Source: WJMT01 sp964611275 (GTDB taxonomy: Bacteria; Acidobacteriota; Aminicenantia; Aminicenantales; Aminicenantaceae). From it: a DNA stretch of 35,317 nt. The stretch is from the NCBI GenBank assembly GCA_964611275.1, contig CAZSZS010000085.1:1-35317 (forward strand), given 5' to 3'. Each line of letters begins with the position of its first letter. Positions within the stretch are counted from its first letter, which is position 1. Below, piece by piece: positions 1 to 8,517 of this stretch. The translations under genes were made by a program, and so were the position numbers. The notes below the pieces were generated by a model that worked only from the letters and a program-made list of their open reading frames with translations, had not been told where the DNA came from and made no database searches.

Positions 1-2277
1 TGGGGGATCAGATGAGAAAAGCCCGGAACGGGCGATTTTGACCGCCTGGACCATATGGCTTAAAGAAGGTCTTACTTCTTTCCACTTCCTGGTCTTCAAT
101 CCGCAGTCGGGATTTATCCACAACTGTTCAGCCGGAAGAACATTCATGATGTTTTTAATTTGCTTTATGAACTCATCAATAGACGGTACTCGAGGAGAAT
201 GGATATCATAGACTCCAGGCCCGATCTGATTGGAATAACCGGTTTCCGTAAAGACTTTCAGCAGTTCATTTCCGCTGCGCGTGTTTTCAATGGTAATGAC
301 ATCCGCATCCATGGCCTCAATGGTTTTTATGATGTCATTAAATTCGCTGTAGCACATATGAGTATGGATCTGTGTTTCCCTTTTTGCTGTGGAAACGGCA
401 AGTTTAAAGTTATCGACAGCCCATCTTTCATATTCAGGTATATTGTACGGACGGAGAGGATATCCCTCTTTAAAGGCCGGTTCATCGACTTGAATGACTT
501 TGATTCCTGCTGATTGAAGGTCGCGGATCTCGTCTCTCAGAGCAGCAGCTATCTGTCTGGAGACATCTGCCCGGTCTTTATCGTCTCTTACAAACGACCA
601 GTTGAGTATGGTTACCGGTCCGGTCAGCATGCCTTTTATGGGTCTGCTGGTTTGGCTCTGTGCATAGGTGATCCATTTTACTGTCATGGGTTCCGGCCTG
701 CTTATATCTCCATAAATAACCGGGGGTTTCACGCAGCGGCTTCCATAGCTTTGCACCCAGCCATTGTCTGTAAAATGGAATCCTTTGAGCATTTCCCCGA
801 AGTACTCGACCATGTCACTGCGTTCGGGTTCGCCGTGGACAAGGACATCAAGGCCGATCTCCTGCTGAAAGGCCACGCATTCATCTATATATTTTTTAAT
901 TCTCTCTTCATATTCAGCCTCTGAAATGACTTTTTTTCTGAAGTCTTTTCTCAGCTGCCTGATTTTTTTTGTTTGGGGGAAACTTCCAATAGTTGTTGTC
1001 GGAAGGGAAGGGAGGTTCAGTCTTTTTTCCTGCAGTTCGATCCTTTCGGAGAAAGCTCCCGCTCGTTCAATCTTTTGTATATCATTGATTCTATTGAGGA
1101 TCTGCTCGTCTTTTATAAGAGGAGATGTTTTCCTTTCTTTTACCAGGACGCGGTTCTTTTTCAATGACTCATGATCTGGGCCGGACGTCTCGGATGAACG
1201 GAACATTCTGTTGAGAAGCGCGATCTCATCCAGCTTTTCGTAGGCGAAGCTCATCCACTTTTTGATGTTACTTTCCGGCTCACTCTTCTTGGTGTAGGGA
1301 ATATGCAGCAAAGAACAGCTTGATGATATGATTATCTGGTCTTTGTCGATTTCCTTGCACAGGGAGGTGAGCCTCTTCAGAGTGTTCTCGAAATCATTGA
1401 TCCAGATATTTCTTCCATCCACCACTCCTGCAATGAGCTTTTTGTCCTTTATGGATTTCACAGCTTCCAGATTCTTTTTGCCGTGGATAAAATCAAGGCC
1501 GATGCCCCATACAGGAGTGTCACTCAATACCGATGTCGCTTCATTAGAGTGCTCAAAGTAAGTCGTGACGATGAGCTTAACATTATCCCTTACACGGGCT
1601 AATTGATCATAGCTCTTCCTAAGCAGTTCGAGCTGCTTTTTGTCAGGTCCTTTAACAAAAACAGGTTCTTCCATCTGGATATAAACGATTTTGTCAAGCT
1701 TCGAAAGCGCCTTTATCAGTTCCTTATAAACAGGGATGACCTTAGGGAAATAGGAATAGGGGTCTTCATCCTCTTGTGCCTTTGATAGTCCGAGAAATGT
1801 CACAGGTCCAATTATGTTTATTTTCGGGCTGATCCCCAGTTTACCGGCTTCGTTGTACTCCGAGATGATCTTTGATGCATCAAGCCTGAACTGGATGGTC
1901 CGGCTGAGTTCCGGAACGATATAATGGTAATTTGTGTTAAACCATTTTGTCATTTCCATGGCAACAGCCGAATCACTGCCTCTAGCCATGGCAAAATATC
2001 TATCTGTTTTATCGCTGATGTCTCTAAATCTTTCGGGTATGGCATTAAGCATTACAGCTGTATCCAGCATAGTGTCATAAAGGCTGAAGTCATTACAGCT
2101 TATAACGTCAATCCCTTTTTCCTTCTGTATGAGCCAGTGTTTTTTTCTCAGGTCAGATGAGATTTTTTGCACTTCTTCAATGGGCGCTTTCCCTGCCCAG
2201 TATCTTTCCAGGGCTTTTTTCAGTTCTCTTTTCTCCCCGATTCTGGGGAATCCGGTGATTAAGGTTTGTTGTTTCAT
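1..2277 (-). CDS. metE: Cobalamin-independent methionine synthase, 3' end outside window
   Basis: Transfers a methyl group from 5-methyltetrahydrofolate (polyglutamate) to homocysteine without B12, in the cytoplasm; last step of methionine synthesis. The frame is open from the ATG at 2277 to base 1 (759 codons) with no stop reached. This is about the full length of the family (E. coli MetE 753 residues), so only a short tail is missing. The N-terminus starts MKQQTLITGFPRIGEKRE. The four zinc/homocysteine ligands are present: H640 and C642 (HTHMC), E664 (ITIENTR) and C725 (NPDCGLKTR), matching E. coli His641, Cys643, Glu665 and Cys726. It stands alone, divergent from the DUF711 gene. There is no Shine-Dalgarno before the start and no S-box or cobalamin riboswitch in the 237-base gap. 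Identity is very secure. Confidence 0.97.
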   Translation of the reverse strand, partial: MKQQTLITGFPRIGEKRELKKALERYWAGKAPIEEVQKISSDLRKKHWLIQKEKGIDVISCNDFSLYDTMLDTAVMLNAIPERFRDISDKTDRYFAMARGSDSAVAMEMTKWFNTNYHYIVPELSRTIQFRLDASKIISEYNEAGKLGISPKINIIGPVTFLGLSKAQEDEDPYSYFPKVIPVYKELIKALSKLDKIVYIQMEEPVFVKGPDKKQLELLRKSYDQLARVRDNVKLIVTTYFEHSNEATSVLSDTPVWGIGLDFIHGKKNLEAVKSIKDKKLIAGVVDGRNIWINDFENTLKRLTSLCKEIDKDQIIISSSCSLLHIPYTKKSEPESNIKKWMSFAYEKLDEIALLNRMFRSSETSGPDHESLKKNRVLVKERKTSPLIKDEQILNRINDIQKIERAGAFSERIELQEKRLNLPSLPTTTIGSFPQTKKIRQLRKDFRKKVISEAEYEERIKKYIDECVAFQQEIGLDVLVHGEPERSDMVEYFGEMLKGFHFTDNGWVQSYGSRCVKPPVIYGDISRPEPMTVKWITYAQSQTSRPIKGMLTGPVTILNWSFVRDDKDRADVSRQIAAALRDEIRDLQSAGIKVIQVDEPAFKEGYPLRPYNIPEYERWAVDNFKLAVSTAKRETQIHTHMCYSEFNDIIKTIEAMDADVITIENTRSGNELLKVFTETGYSNQIGPGVYDIHSPRVPSIDEFIKQIKNIMNVLPAEQLWINPDCGLKTRKWKEVRPSLSHMVQAVKIARSGLFSSDPP

Positions 2278-2284
2278 CTGTGCA

Positions 2285-2313
2285 ATTTTAAACCAATTGA
2301 GCGTTTATTTAAA
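2285..2313 (-). promoter_or_regulatory. Candidate metE promoter, leaderless placement
   Basis: On the minus strand TTTAAA (2308-2313) and TAAAAT (2285-2290) are separated by 17 bases. Only seven bases lie between the -10 hexamer and the metE ATG, so a normal start site would fall at or next to the A of the ATG. This fits the lack of any Shine-Dalgarno and suggests a leaderless message. The hexamers match consensus moderately (4/6 and 5/6). Confidence 0.4.
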
Positions 2314-2398
2314 GTCTAAATCCTCTTTTTTAATCTTTGAGAAAAATAGTTGAGCTTTACAAAGGTCCGATTCTTAAGGTGTATTCCTGAAATGACTC

Positions 2399-2427
2399 TT
2401 GTCTCTATGGGGGGCATTAGGTATAAT
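2399..2427 (+). promoter_or_regulatory. Promoter of the DUF711-GAF operon
   Basis: TTGTCT (2399-2404), a 17-base spacer and a perfect TATAAT (2422-2427) form a strong housekeeping-type promoter about 88 bases before the DUF711 ATG. The gap between it and the gene shows no obvious hairpin. It points away from metE. Confidence 0.6.
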
Positions 2428-2514
2428 GCTTTGTAAGCTTTTTGGAAGTTTCAGGCAGTTATGGATTTTTTTTGAAGGGCGGTTTTCACTTTTATTTTTT
2501 TAAGAGGCTGAGAC

Positions 2515-3651
2515 ATGAAGATCAGGACAATCACAACAGGTTTCAATTTGGAGGCACCCCTTTCCGAAAAGCAAATTAAAGAAATCGCAGATTTCACTAA
2601 TAGAGTCAAGGATGAATTCATTAAAAACGGATTTGATGTTCAGACCGTACGGTTGGCTACCCAGCCATGGGAGGAATACTTCAGTTCACCAGGTCAAATG
2701 AGGGAATTAGTTAAAGATTTCGAGAGGATCTCTCTTGCCAGCGGGATCGATTATTTCAATATCGGGACAACCTATGATCCAGCAAATATTCCTCATATAT
2801 ATGATTTTATCAGGTCGACTTCCACTGCCTTTTGCACGGTCATGGTCTCCGATGAGAAGAAAGCAAATCATGAGGCTGCTCACAAAACAGCAGACCTCAT
2901 TAGGAAGCTTGCTTTTATAGATAAAGACGGATTCGCTAACTTGAGATTTGCTGCGCTGTTCAATACAAAGCCGGGCAGCCCATTTTACCCGGCGGCTTAT
3001 CACAAAGGGCCTGTTTCTTTTGGGATAGGGACTGAAAACAGTGACCTGGTCTATCGGGCTTTTTCCGAAGCCGGAGACATCAAGGAAGCTGGAAGGATCC
3101 TGAAAAAAGTACTTGAGGAGGAGTTTTTAAAGGTAGAAGAGATAGCCAAAAAAATTAGCAGGAAGGAAAACATTCAATACAACGGCATAGATGTCTCTAT
3201 TGCCAGTTCCATTGAAAAAAACGAAAGCACAGCTTATGCTTTTGAGAAATTGGGATTGGGCCGGTTCGGAGAAGTGGGAACACTGGCTGCGGCCAAATGC
3301 GTGACTGATTGTCTTGGTCAGCTTGATATAAAAAAATGCGGGTATTCAGGGCTCATGCTGCCTGTATTGGAGGATTTTGGTTTGGCTCAGAGAAATAGGG
3401 AAAGATTATTCAATGTCACTCATGTCTTGCTTTATTCATCAGTTTGCGGGACAGGTCTGGATACGATTCCTCTCCCGGGAGATGTGTCAATCCGGAAATT
3501 ATACGCTCTTTTGCTGGATATTGCCTCTCTTGCTATCAAACTGGATAAGCCTTTGTCAGCAAGGTTAATGCCGATTCCAAAGAAAAAAGCAGGAGATATG
3601 ACCTCATTTTCATTTGATTATTTCGCCAATACCGAAATAATGGAGATATGA
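2515..3651 (+). CDS. DUF711 family protein (UPF0210-like)
   Basis: A 378-residue protein recognised by its N-terminus (MKIRTITTGFNLEAPLSE), the conserved stretch with CGYSGLMLPVLEDFGLAQR and the later GTGLDTIPLPGDVS. These are hallmarks of DUF711, a family with a glycyl-radical-enzyme-like fold but no established reaction. It is somewhat shorter than the bacterial UPF0210 proteins as I recall them (about 450 residues) and resembles the shorter branch. There is no signal peptide or membrane segment, so it is predicted to be cytoplasmic. An AAGAGG ribosome binding site precedes the ATG. The gene is followed after 18 bases by the GAF/GGDEF-like gene, so the two are probably co-transcribed from the promoter at 2399-2427. 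Family assignment is fairly secure; function is unknown. Confidence 0.85.
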   Translation: MKIRTITTGFNLEAPLSEKQIKEIADFTNRVKDEFIKNGFDVQTVRLATQPWEEYFSSPGQMRELVKDFERISLASGIDYFNIGTTYDPANIPHIYDFIRSTSTAFCTVMVSDEKKANHEAAHKTADLIRKLAFIDKDGFANLRFAALFNTKPGSPFYPAAYHKGPVSFGIGTENSDLVYRAFSEAGDIKEAGRILKKVLEEEFLKVEEIAKKISRKENIQYNGIDVSIASSIEKNESTAYAFEKLGLGRFGEVGTLAAAKCVTDCLGQLDIKKCGYSGLMLPVLEDFGLAQRNRERLFNVTHVLLYSSVCGTGLDTIPLPGDVSIRKLYALLLDIASLAIKLDKPLSARLMPIPKKKAGDMTSFSFDYFANTEIMEI

Positions 3652-3669
3652 AAACTCAAGGGGGAAAAG

Positions 3670-4707
3670 ATGGTAAGAGAAAGTGAATACAAAATCTTGG
3701 ATGAATATTTAGAGATCTCACTGTTTGCTGATAGAGAACTTGGTCTGGCCGCAGCAAATAAGATAGATGAAGCCATGGACCAGGTCATGGAGAAAATCGG
3801 GGAAATGCTTTTTCCGGTCCATTGGTCGTTGATCCTTAATGATTTAAAAAGAGATGTGCTTTTCTTCAAAAAATCCAGAGGGAAAGGTGCGGAAAAATTG
3901 GAAGGCAAGGATATTCCAAAGCGAAAAGGGCTGGCAAACTGGATTTTTGAAAAAGGAAAGCCTCTGGTCGTTAAGGATGTCAGCAAGGAATCAAAGTTTC
4001 ACAATTACATTGAAAAACTGACCGGATTCAAAGCACGGACTGTATTGGGAGTGCCTCTCAAAGTGAATGATAATGTGATCGGGGTCATTGAATTGATCAA
4101 TAAGACCGACAGTCAGAAATATACCGAGAATGACTTAAAGATACTGGAGACCATAACAGAGTTTGCTGTTTTGGCTATAGAGAAGATATATTATTTAGGC
4201 GCCATAGAAAATATGGCAAGGATCGAACCTTTGACCGGACTGTTGAATCCCAAGCACTTTATCCGGATCGTAGAGAGAGAAGCAGAGAGGTGTAAACGTT
4301 ATGGCCGTCCTTTGACCGTAATGATTATTGTCATTGAGAATCTGAAAGCCATCAATAAGGAGCATGGGTCTGATGTCGGAGATAAGGCACTTAAAAACAT
4401 AGCTGATGTTTTGAAAAAAAATATAAGGAAAATCGACAGTGTGTCCAGGTATAACGTGAATAAATTCATGATCCTTATGCCCAATACCAAAAAGCACGAA
4501 GCTGAAAATGTCAGGCAGAGGATCAAAAAAGTAACCAAGGAAAAAATCAAAACAAAGAAGAAGAAAGAAATCGGTTATGCCTTGAATATTGACCTAGAAT
4601 CGGTTGGTCCTGAAAATGTTTCAGAGATTATGGGCATGCTGTCAAAAAGCTTTAAGACGATTGAGAAAAGGGAAGAAGTCCCTTCTGAAAAAGAAGAAAA
4701 TTCATAG
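3670..4707 (+). CDS. GAF domain protein with degenerate GGDEF domain
   Basis: A 345-residue soluble signalling protein. Residues about 30-175 form a GAF domain (for example LANWIFEKGKPLVVKDV and the VLGVPLKVNDNVIGVIELIN strand pattern), a small-molecule sensing fold. Residues about 180-330 align with a GGDEF diguanylate cyclase domain, starting at EPLTGLLN and including NKEHGSDVGDKALKNIA. The signature GGDEF is replaced by NVNKF (residues 262-266) and the metal-binding Asp of the usual DIDxFK segment is replaced in IVIENLK. Cyclase activity is therefore very unlikely; the domain may instead bind nucleotide or a partner. The C-terminus is Lys/Glu rich. A good AGGGGG ribosome binding site lies before the ATG, 18 bases after the DUF711 stop, indicating an operon. 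The 28-base gap to argS is convergent and shows no clear terminator. Confidence 0.88.
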   Translation: MVRESEYKILDEYLEISLFADRELGLAAANKIDEAMDQVMEKIGEMLFPVHWSLILNDLKRDVLFFKKSRGKGAEKLEGKDIPKRKGLANWIFEKGKPLVVKDVSKESKFHNYIEKLTGFKARTVLGVPLKVNDNVIGVIELINKTDSQKYTENDLKILETITEFAVLAIEKIYYLGAIENMARIEPLTGLLNPKHFIRIVEREAERCKRYGRPLTVMIIVIENLKAINKEHGSDVGDKALKNIADVLKKNIRKIDSVSRYNVNKFMILMPNTKKHEAENVRQRIKKVTKEKIKTKKKKEIGYALNIDLESVGPENVSEIMGMLSKSFKTIEKREEVPSEKEENS

Positions 4708-4735
4708 AGATTGACAGTTCTTATCCTACCGGCCC

Positions 4736-6673
4736 TCACATCCGTTCAGGTTGAGGAATTCCCATCAAATCCAGGGCTTTTTTTATGATTTTATATATGT
4801 AAGAGATCGTAAGGATCCTTGCATTTCTCAGGGATTCGTTTTCTTCCTGGATAATGGAGTATTTATGGTAGTAAGCATTGAATTTCTGGCAGAGGTTGAA
4901 CGTGAATTTAGCCAGATGCAGAAATTCAAGAGTATCAATGGAATGAAGAACTTCTTCATCCAGTTTAGAGGCATAGAGAACAAGTTCCCAGAAGTCGTCG
5001 AGTTCTTCATCGGTCATGCTGTCAAAAGATAATTTTTTTGCGGATATTTTGGATATTATCTCTTCTTTTTTTATGATTTTTGTGTTCCTGAGCTTGCTGA
5101 ATATACTGTTTATCCGGACCAAAGTGTACTGCAGGTAAGGTCCTGTTTCCCCTTCAAAGCTAAGCACATCTTCAAAATCAAACACGATGATAGAATTTCT
5201 CGCGAATTTCAGCATGAAATACCTCAGCGCACCGCAGGCAATGCTTTTTGCTGTCTCTGATTTCTTTTTGTCAGACCATTCCGGATTTCTTTTATCAACT
5301 TCATTGAAGGCTTTTTGGTCGAGCCGGTCTATCAGGTCATCTGCTTTGATCCCAAGTCCTTTTCTTCCGGAGACCTCAAGAAAATCTTTATTTTTTTCAT
5401 CTTCTGTAACTTTATATCCCAGTTCTTTCAGACTGTTGGGGGAAAGAGCGACCATTTCATATGAAAAATGGATGGATTTTTCAGCCTGCCTCAAGAATTT
5501 TAAGGATTTTAGCCCCTGGACCACGACTTGTTGAGGGTAAGATTGGCGGATGTCTATGACGTTATAGACTCTGCTTGCGCTTCCGAAATCGACTTTCTGA
5601 GGAGTATTGGCCGATGAGGTGATCCAAACGGTTTTATTGTTCTGCTTGATAAAGGGCGTGTAAAAGAAATCTTTTTCAAGCAGTCCGAATTTCCAGAGCT
5701 GGTATGCGATATCTTTTCCCACATAGGTGACCGTTCCGTTTGAGCGGACCAATATTTTTTCCTGATCCGTTTTTCCCTCAAGCTTCATGACCCAGCATCC
5801 TTTATGTTTTCCTTTATTTACAAAATAAGTGGCTTTTTTTGCCTTCAGAAGATTGAAAGCGCTTTCCCAGAACTTAAGTTTAATGATGTCACTTTCACAG
5901 ACCTGGAGGTCATAATAGATCCCAAGCCTTTGCATGGTTTGAAGGTGGTCCTTGAGTATCCGTCTTGATATGTAGAGAGCGGCATCACTTTCAGGATGTT
6001 TTCCGTCCTCTATATTTTTTAATATCTCTGATTTTTTTTCCTCAGTCTCAGAGTTGTCTTGAAGAAACCGGGTCGTTTTTGTATACAAATCCCAGCAGTA
6101 GTAGTCGAATTTTCCCTTTATTTTTTTTATTTCTTCAAGTGGTTTTTTTTCGATCTCCAAAAAACCAAACACTACGTCAGCGACCTGGACTCCCGTGTCA
6201 TCGATGTAGTTCTGGATTTCGACTTTTTCTCCTTTATATTTTTGGCAGCGCGCCAGTGTATCCCCGAGACATGAATTTCTTAGATGGCCGATATGGGCTG
6301 CTTTATTGGGATTTATGGATGTGTGTTCCACAATGATCTTCGATTCACCGGCAGGGAGAGACGACTCATCCGCAGTCTTGAGTCTGTCTAAAAAATAGCC
6401 TTTCCTGTTGAGGAAGAGATTGATATAACCTCCTCCGGCCACATCAACTCTTTTGATGATATCCAGGGATGAGAGGAGGGGAGATGTTTCTTCCGCAATG
6501 ATCCGGGGATTTTTTTTCAGCTTCTTTGCCAGCCTGAACGGAAACGAAAGCGCAAGGTCGCCCATTTTGATGTCCGGAGTGTAGGCTAATTCAACATCAT
6601 CCATTTGAATGGGATATTTTTGCTTAAGTACCTGGAAGATACTTTTTTTTAACTCTTTTTTTAATGTGATCAT
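4736..6673 (-). CDS. argS: Arginyl-tRNA synthetase
   Basis: Class I synthetase that charges tRNA-Arg. At 645 residues it is longer than the common 550-590. The N-terminal tRNA D-loop-recognising domain occupies about residues 1-85. The catalytic signature PNKAAHIGHLRNS puts HIGH at 127-130. The later VRSNGTVTYVGKDIAYQLWKFG and the C-terminal anticodon-binding helices ending MGIPQPERM are typical. The KMSK loop is replaced by VSGRKGLGIKADDL. ArgRS enzymes lacking KMSK are known to use a Lys just upstream of HIGH, and K124 here fits. The gene is monocistronic, convergent with the GAF gene and divergent from gcvT. No Shine-Dalgarno is visible before the ATG (GCGAAAAAACAATG). Confidence 0.96.
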   Translation of the reverse strand: MITLKKELKKSIFQVLKQKYPIQMDDVELAYTPDIKMGDLALSFPFRLAKKLKKNPRIIAEETSPLLSSLDIIKRVDVAGGGYINLFLNRKGYFLDRLKTADESSLPAGESKIIVEHTSINPNKAAHIGHLRNSCLGDTLARCQKYKGEKVEIQNYIDDTGVQVADVVFGFLEIEKKPLEEIKKIKGKFDYYCWDLYTKTTRFLQDNSETEEKKSEILKNIEDGKHPESDAALYISRRILKDHLQTMQRLGIYYDLQVCESDIIKLKFWESAFNLLKAKKATYFVNKGKHKGCWVMKLEGKTDQEKILVRSNGTVTYVGKDIAYQLWKFGLLEKDFFYTPFIKQNNKTVWITSSANTPQKVDFGSASRVYNVIDIRQSYPQQVVVQGLKSLKFLRQAEKSIHFSYEMVALSPNSLKELGYKVTEDEKNKDFLEVSGRKGLGIKADDLIDRLDQKAFNEVDKRNPEWSDKKKSETAKSIACGALRYFMLKFARNSIIVFDFEDVLSFEGETGPYLQYTLVRINSIFSKLRNTKIIKKEEIISKISAKKLSFDSMTDEELDDFWELVLYASKLDEEVLHSIDTLEFLHLAKFTFNLCQKFNAYYHKYSIIQEENESLRNARILTISYIYKIIKKALDLMGIPQPERM

Positions 6674-6687
6674 TGTTTTTTCGCAAC

Positions 6688-6716
6688 ATTATATCATATA
6701 TCCGGATTATTCATAA
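6688..6716 (-). promoter_or_regulatory. Candidate argS promoter with very short leader
   Basis: On the minus strand a perfect TATAAT (6688-6693) lies 17 bases after TTATGA (6711-6716, weak -35). The predicted start site is only about eight bases before the argS ATG, in line with the missing Shine-Dalgarno. The remaining argS-gcvT gap (164 bases in all) holds a small GGGTT/AACCC hairpin (6721-6734) and two copies of the palindrome ATCCGGAT (6700-6707 and 6808-6815), but no recognisable glycine riboswitch. Confidence 0.45.
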
Positions 6717-6837
6717 AATTGGGTTGCATAACCCTGTGTTATATGGTAGTAAATTATTTCACCTAGATCATTCATGAGATAAGGTCAAACAACAGGATAG
6801 GAAGAGCATCCGGATTTAATAAAGAAAGAGGATAAAT

Positions 6838-7929
6838 ATGAAAAAAACGAGGCTTTATAAGAATCAAATGGATATGGGAGCGAAGATGGTCGAGTTTTTC
6901 GGTTGGGAAATGCCTTTGGAGTATTCAGGCATTCGAGAGGAACACCTTGCCGTAAGAAAACAGGCTGGTCTGTTCGATGTAAGCCATATGGGGGAGATTC
7001 TTGTTTCCGGGCCCCAGGCCCTTGATTATGTTCAATTTTTAACTCCGAACGATGCCTCCCGGCTTGACACTCAAAAAGCTCAGTATTCAGCACTGACAAC
7101 ACCGGAAGGGACTTTTATTGATGATATGCTTGTCTATAAACTTGATGATAGGGAATATCTGCTGGTTGTCAACGCAGCCAATACGGATAAAGACTTCGAG
7201 TGGGTACTGAACCATAAAAGTGGTTTCGATGTGGAAGTGGAAAATGTGAGCGATCAGTACACACAGCTTGCCTTACAGGGACCCAAGTCCATGGACATTC
7301 TGAGATCTCTGACAGAAATCGGACTGGAAGATATGAAGCCGTTTCGAGTCAGGAGAGGGCGTGTGTGCGGGGAGGACTCCCTTGTTTCCCGCACCGGATA
7401 TACGGGAGAGGACGGATTTGAAATTTATACCCTTTCCACGAGACCGGAGAAAATATGGGAATCCATATTTGAGAGGGGAGAAAAATTCGGGGTAAAGCCT
7501 ATTGGATTGGGTGCGAGGGATACTCTTCGCCTGGAAGCTTGTCTTATGCTCTATGGGAATGACATTGATGATACCACGACTGTTCTCGAGGCAGGACTGG
7601 GATGGCTGATCAAATTCAAAAAAGGAGATTTTTTGGGAAGGGACCGTCTTCTGCGCCAGAAAGAGGAGGGGGTGAAGAGACAAATCGCAGGATTTGAGAT
7701 GCTGGGTAGAGGTATTGCCAGGCATGACTATCCGGTTTTCATTGGAGATGAAGAGGTTTCAAAAGTAACATCAGGAACTTTTTCCCCCTATTTCAAAAAA
7801 AGCATAGGCTTGACCTATGTTCCCGTCCGCTATTTGGAGCCAGGGACTAAGATCGCCATTGGAATCAGGGATAAGAAGGTGGAAGCCGAAATAGTCACTA
7901 TTCCCTTTTATTCAAGGAAACAGAAATAA
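6838..7929 (+). CDS. gcvT: Glycine cleavage T protein (aminomethyltransferase)
   Basis: Moves the methylene carbon from aminomethyl-lipoyl-GcvH to tetrahydrofolate, releasing ammonia. The 363 residues match the family (about 360-370). The start KKTRLYKNQMDMGAKMVEF, then FDVSHMGEI, the folate-site DDMLVYKL with its catalytic Asp, LALQGPKS, SRTGYTGEDGFEIY and the C-terminal VTSGTFSPYFKKSIGLTYV are all diagnostic. AGAGG lies seven bases before the ATG. It is the first gene of the glycine block; 174 bases separate it from gcvH. A possible -35 (TTGCAT, 6724-6729) lies upstream, but its -10 is poor, so the promoter was not called. No L protein (lpd) gene occurs in the window. Confidence 0.97.
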   Translation: MKKTRLYKNQMDMGAKMVEFFGWEMPLEYSGIREEHLAVRKQAGLFDVSHMGEILVSGPQALDYVQFLTPNDASRLDTQKAQYSALTTPEGTFIDDMLVYKLDDREYLLVVNAANTDKDFEWVLNHKSGFDVEVENVSDQYTQLALQGPKSMDILRSLTEIGLEDMKPFRVRRGRVCGEDSLVSRTGYTGEDGFEIYTLSTRPEKIWESIFERGEKFGVKPIGLGARDTLRLEACLMLYGNDIDDTTTVLEAGLGWLIKFKKGDFLGRDRLLRQKEEGVKRQIAGFEMLGRGIARHDYPVFIGDEEVSKVTSGTFSPYFKKSIGLTYVPVRYLEPGTKIAIGIRDKKVEAEIVTIPFYSRKQK

Positions 7930-8103
7930 CCTGGATGATGAACTAGTCGAGGTTGAGGGGAGCTTACTGAAATTCAGGTGTGGACGGGAGGAGTTGCGCA
8001 GCAGCCGAGAACACAGTGCGAAGAATGGCGTTAAACTTTAGACGATTTGAGTTATAATGCAAAATATGTAACCATTATTTTATTGTTATAAAAGGAGGTT
8101 ATC
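7930..8103 (+). promoter_or_regulatory. gcvT-gcvH spacer with internal promoter
   Basis: This 174-base gap breaks an otherwise tight gene block. It holds a near-perfect promoter core, TTAAAC (8031-8036), 16 bases, TATAAT (8053-8058), about 46 bases before gcvH, and a near-ideal ribosome binding site AAAGGAGGT. It also has a short palindrome CTGAA-A-TTCAG (7967-7977). I looked for the conserved glycine riboswitch segments and did not find them. The 7980-8035 portion is purine rich and unexplained. Confidence 0.45.
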
Positions 8104-8496
8104 ATGTATCCAGAAGATTTTCGTTACACAAAAGACCATGAATGGGTAAAGATAGAAGGAGATGAGGCAAGAATCGGTATTACTGATTTTGCCCAGAGTC
8201 AGCTGGGTGATGTCGTATTTGTTGAACTTCCTGATGTCGGAGAAGAACTGAAGTCTCATCAAACCCTGGGAGTGGTGGAATCCGTAAAAGCTGTCTCTGA
8301 TATTTATTCTCCCATATCCGGCGAAGTGTCAGAAGTAAATGAGGGATTGAATGATAATCCTGAGATTCTGAACCAGGATCCTCATACAAAAGGCTGGATC
8401 ATAAAACTTAAAGTCAAGAACCAATCAGAACTGGATAAACTTATGTCTGTTTCCGAATATGAAAAGTATTTGGAAGGAATTAAAGATGAGGAATAA
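8104..8496 (+). CDS. gcvH: Glycine cleavage H protein (lipoyl carrier)
   Basis: Small lipoylated carrier (130 residues) that shuttles the aminomethyl group among P, T and L proteins. The N-terminus YPEDFRYTKDHEWVK and the core LGDVVFVELPDVGE are typical. The lipoylation site is K62 in the sequence VVESVKAVSDIYSP. It is preceded by the strongest ribosome binding site in the window and its own candidate promoter, which would allow more H protein than T protein. The gcvPA gene follows after 21 bases. Confidence 0.97.
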   Translation: MYPEDFRYTKDHEWVKIEGDEARIGITDFAQSQLGDVVFVELPDVGEELKSHQTLGVVESVKAVSDIYSPISGEVSEVNEGLNDNPEILNQDPHTKGWIIKLKVKNQSELDKLMSVSEYEKYLEGIKDEE

Positions 8497-8517
8497 ATTC
8501 TAAGGAAAGAAAAAAAA

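Noticed and set aside
160..2353. Seven short plus-strand frames across the left end
   Set aside because: They lie antisense to metE, lack ribosome binding sites and have no recognisable family; the minus strand frame is clearly MetE.
6674..6837. Glycine riboswitch before gcvT
   Set aside because: The conserved purine-rich aptamer segments are missing; only a small GGGTT/AACCC hairpin and two ATCCGGAT palindromes were found.
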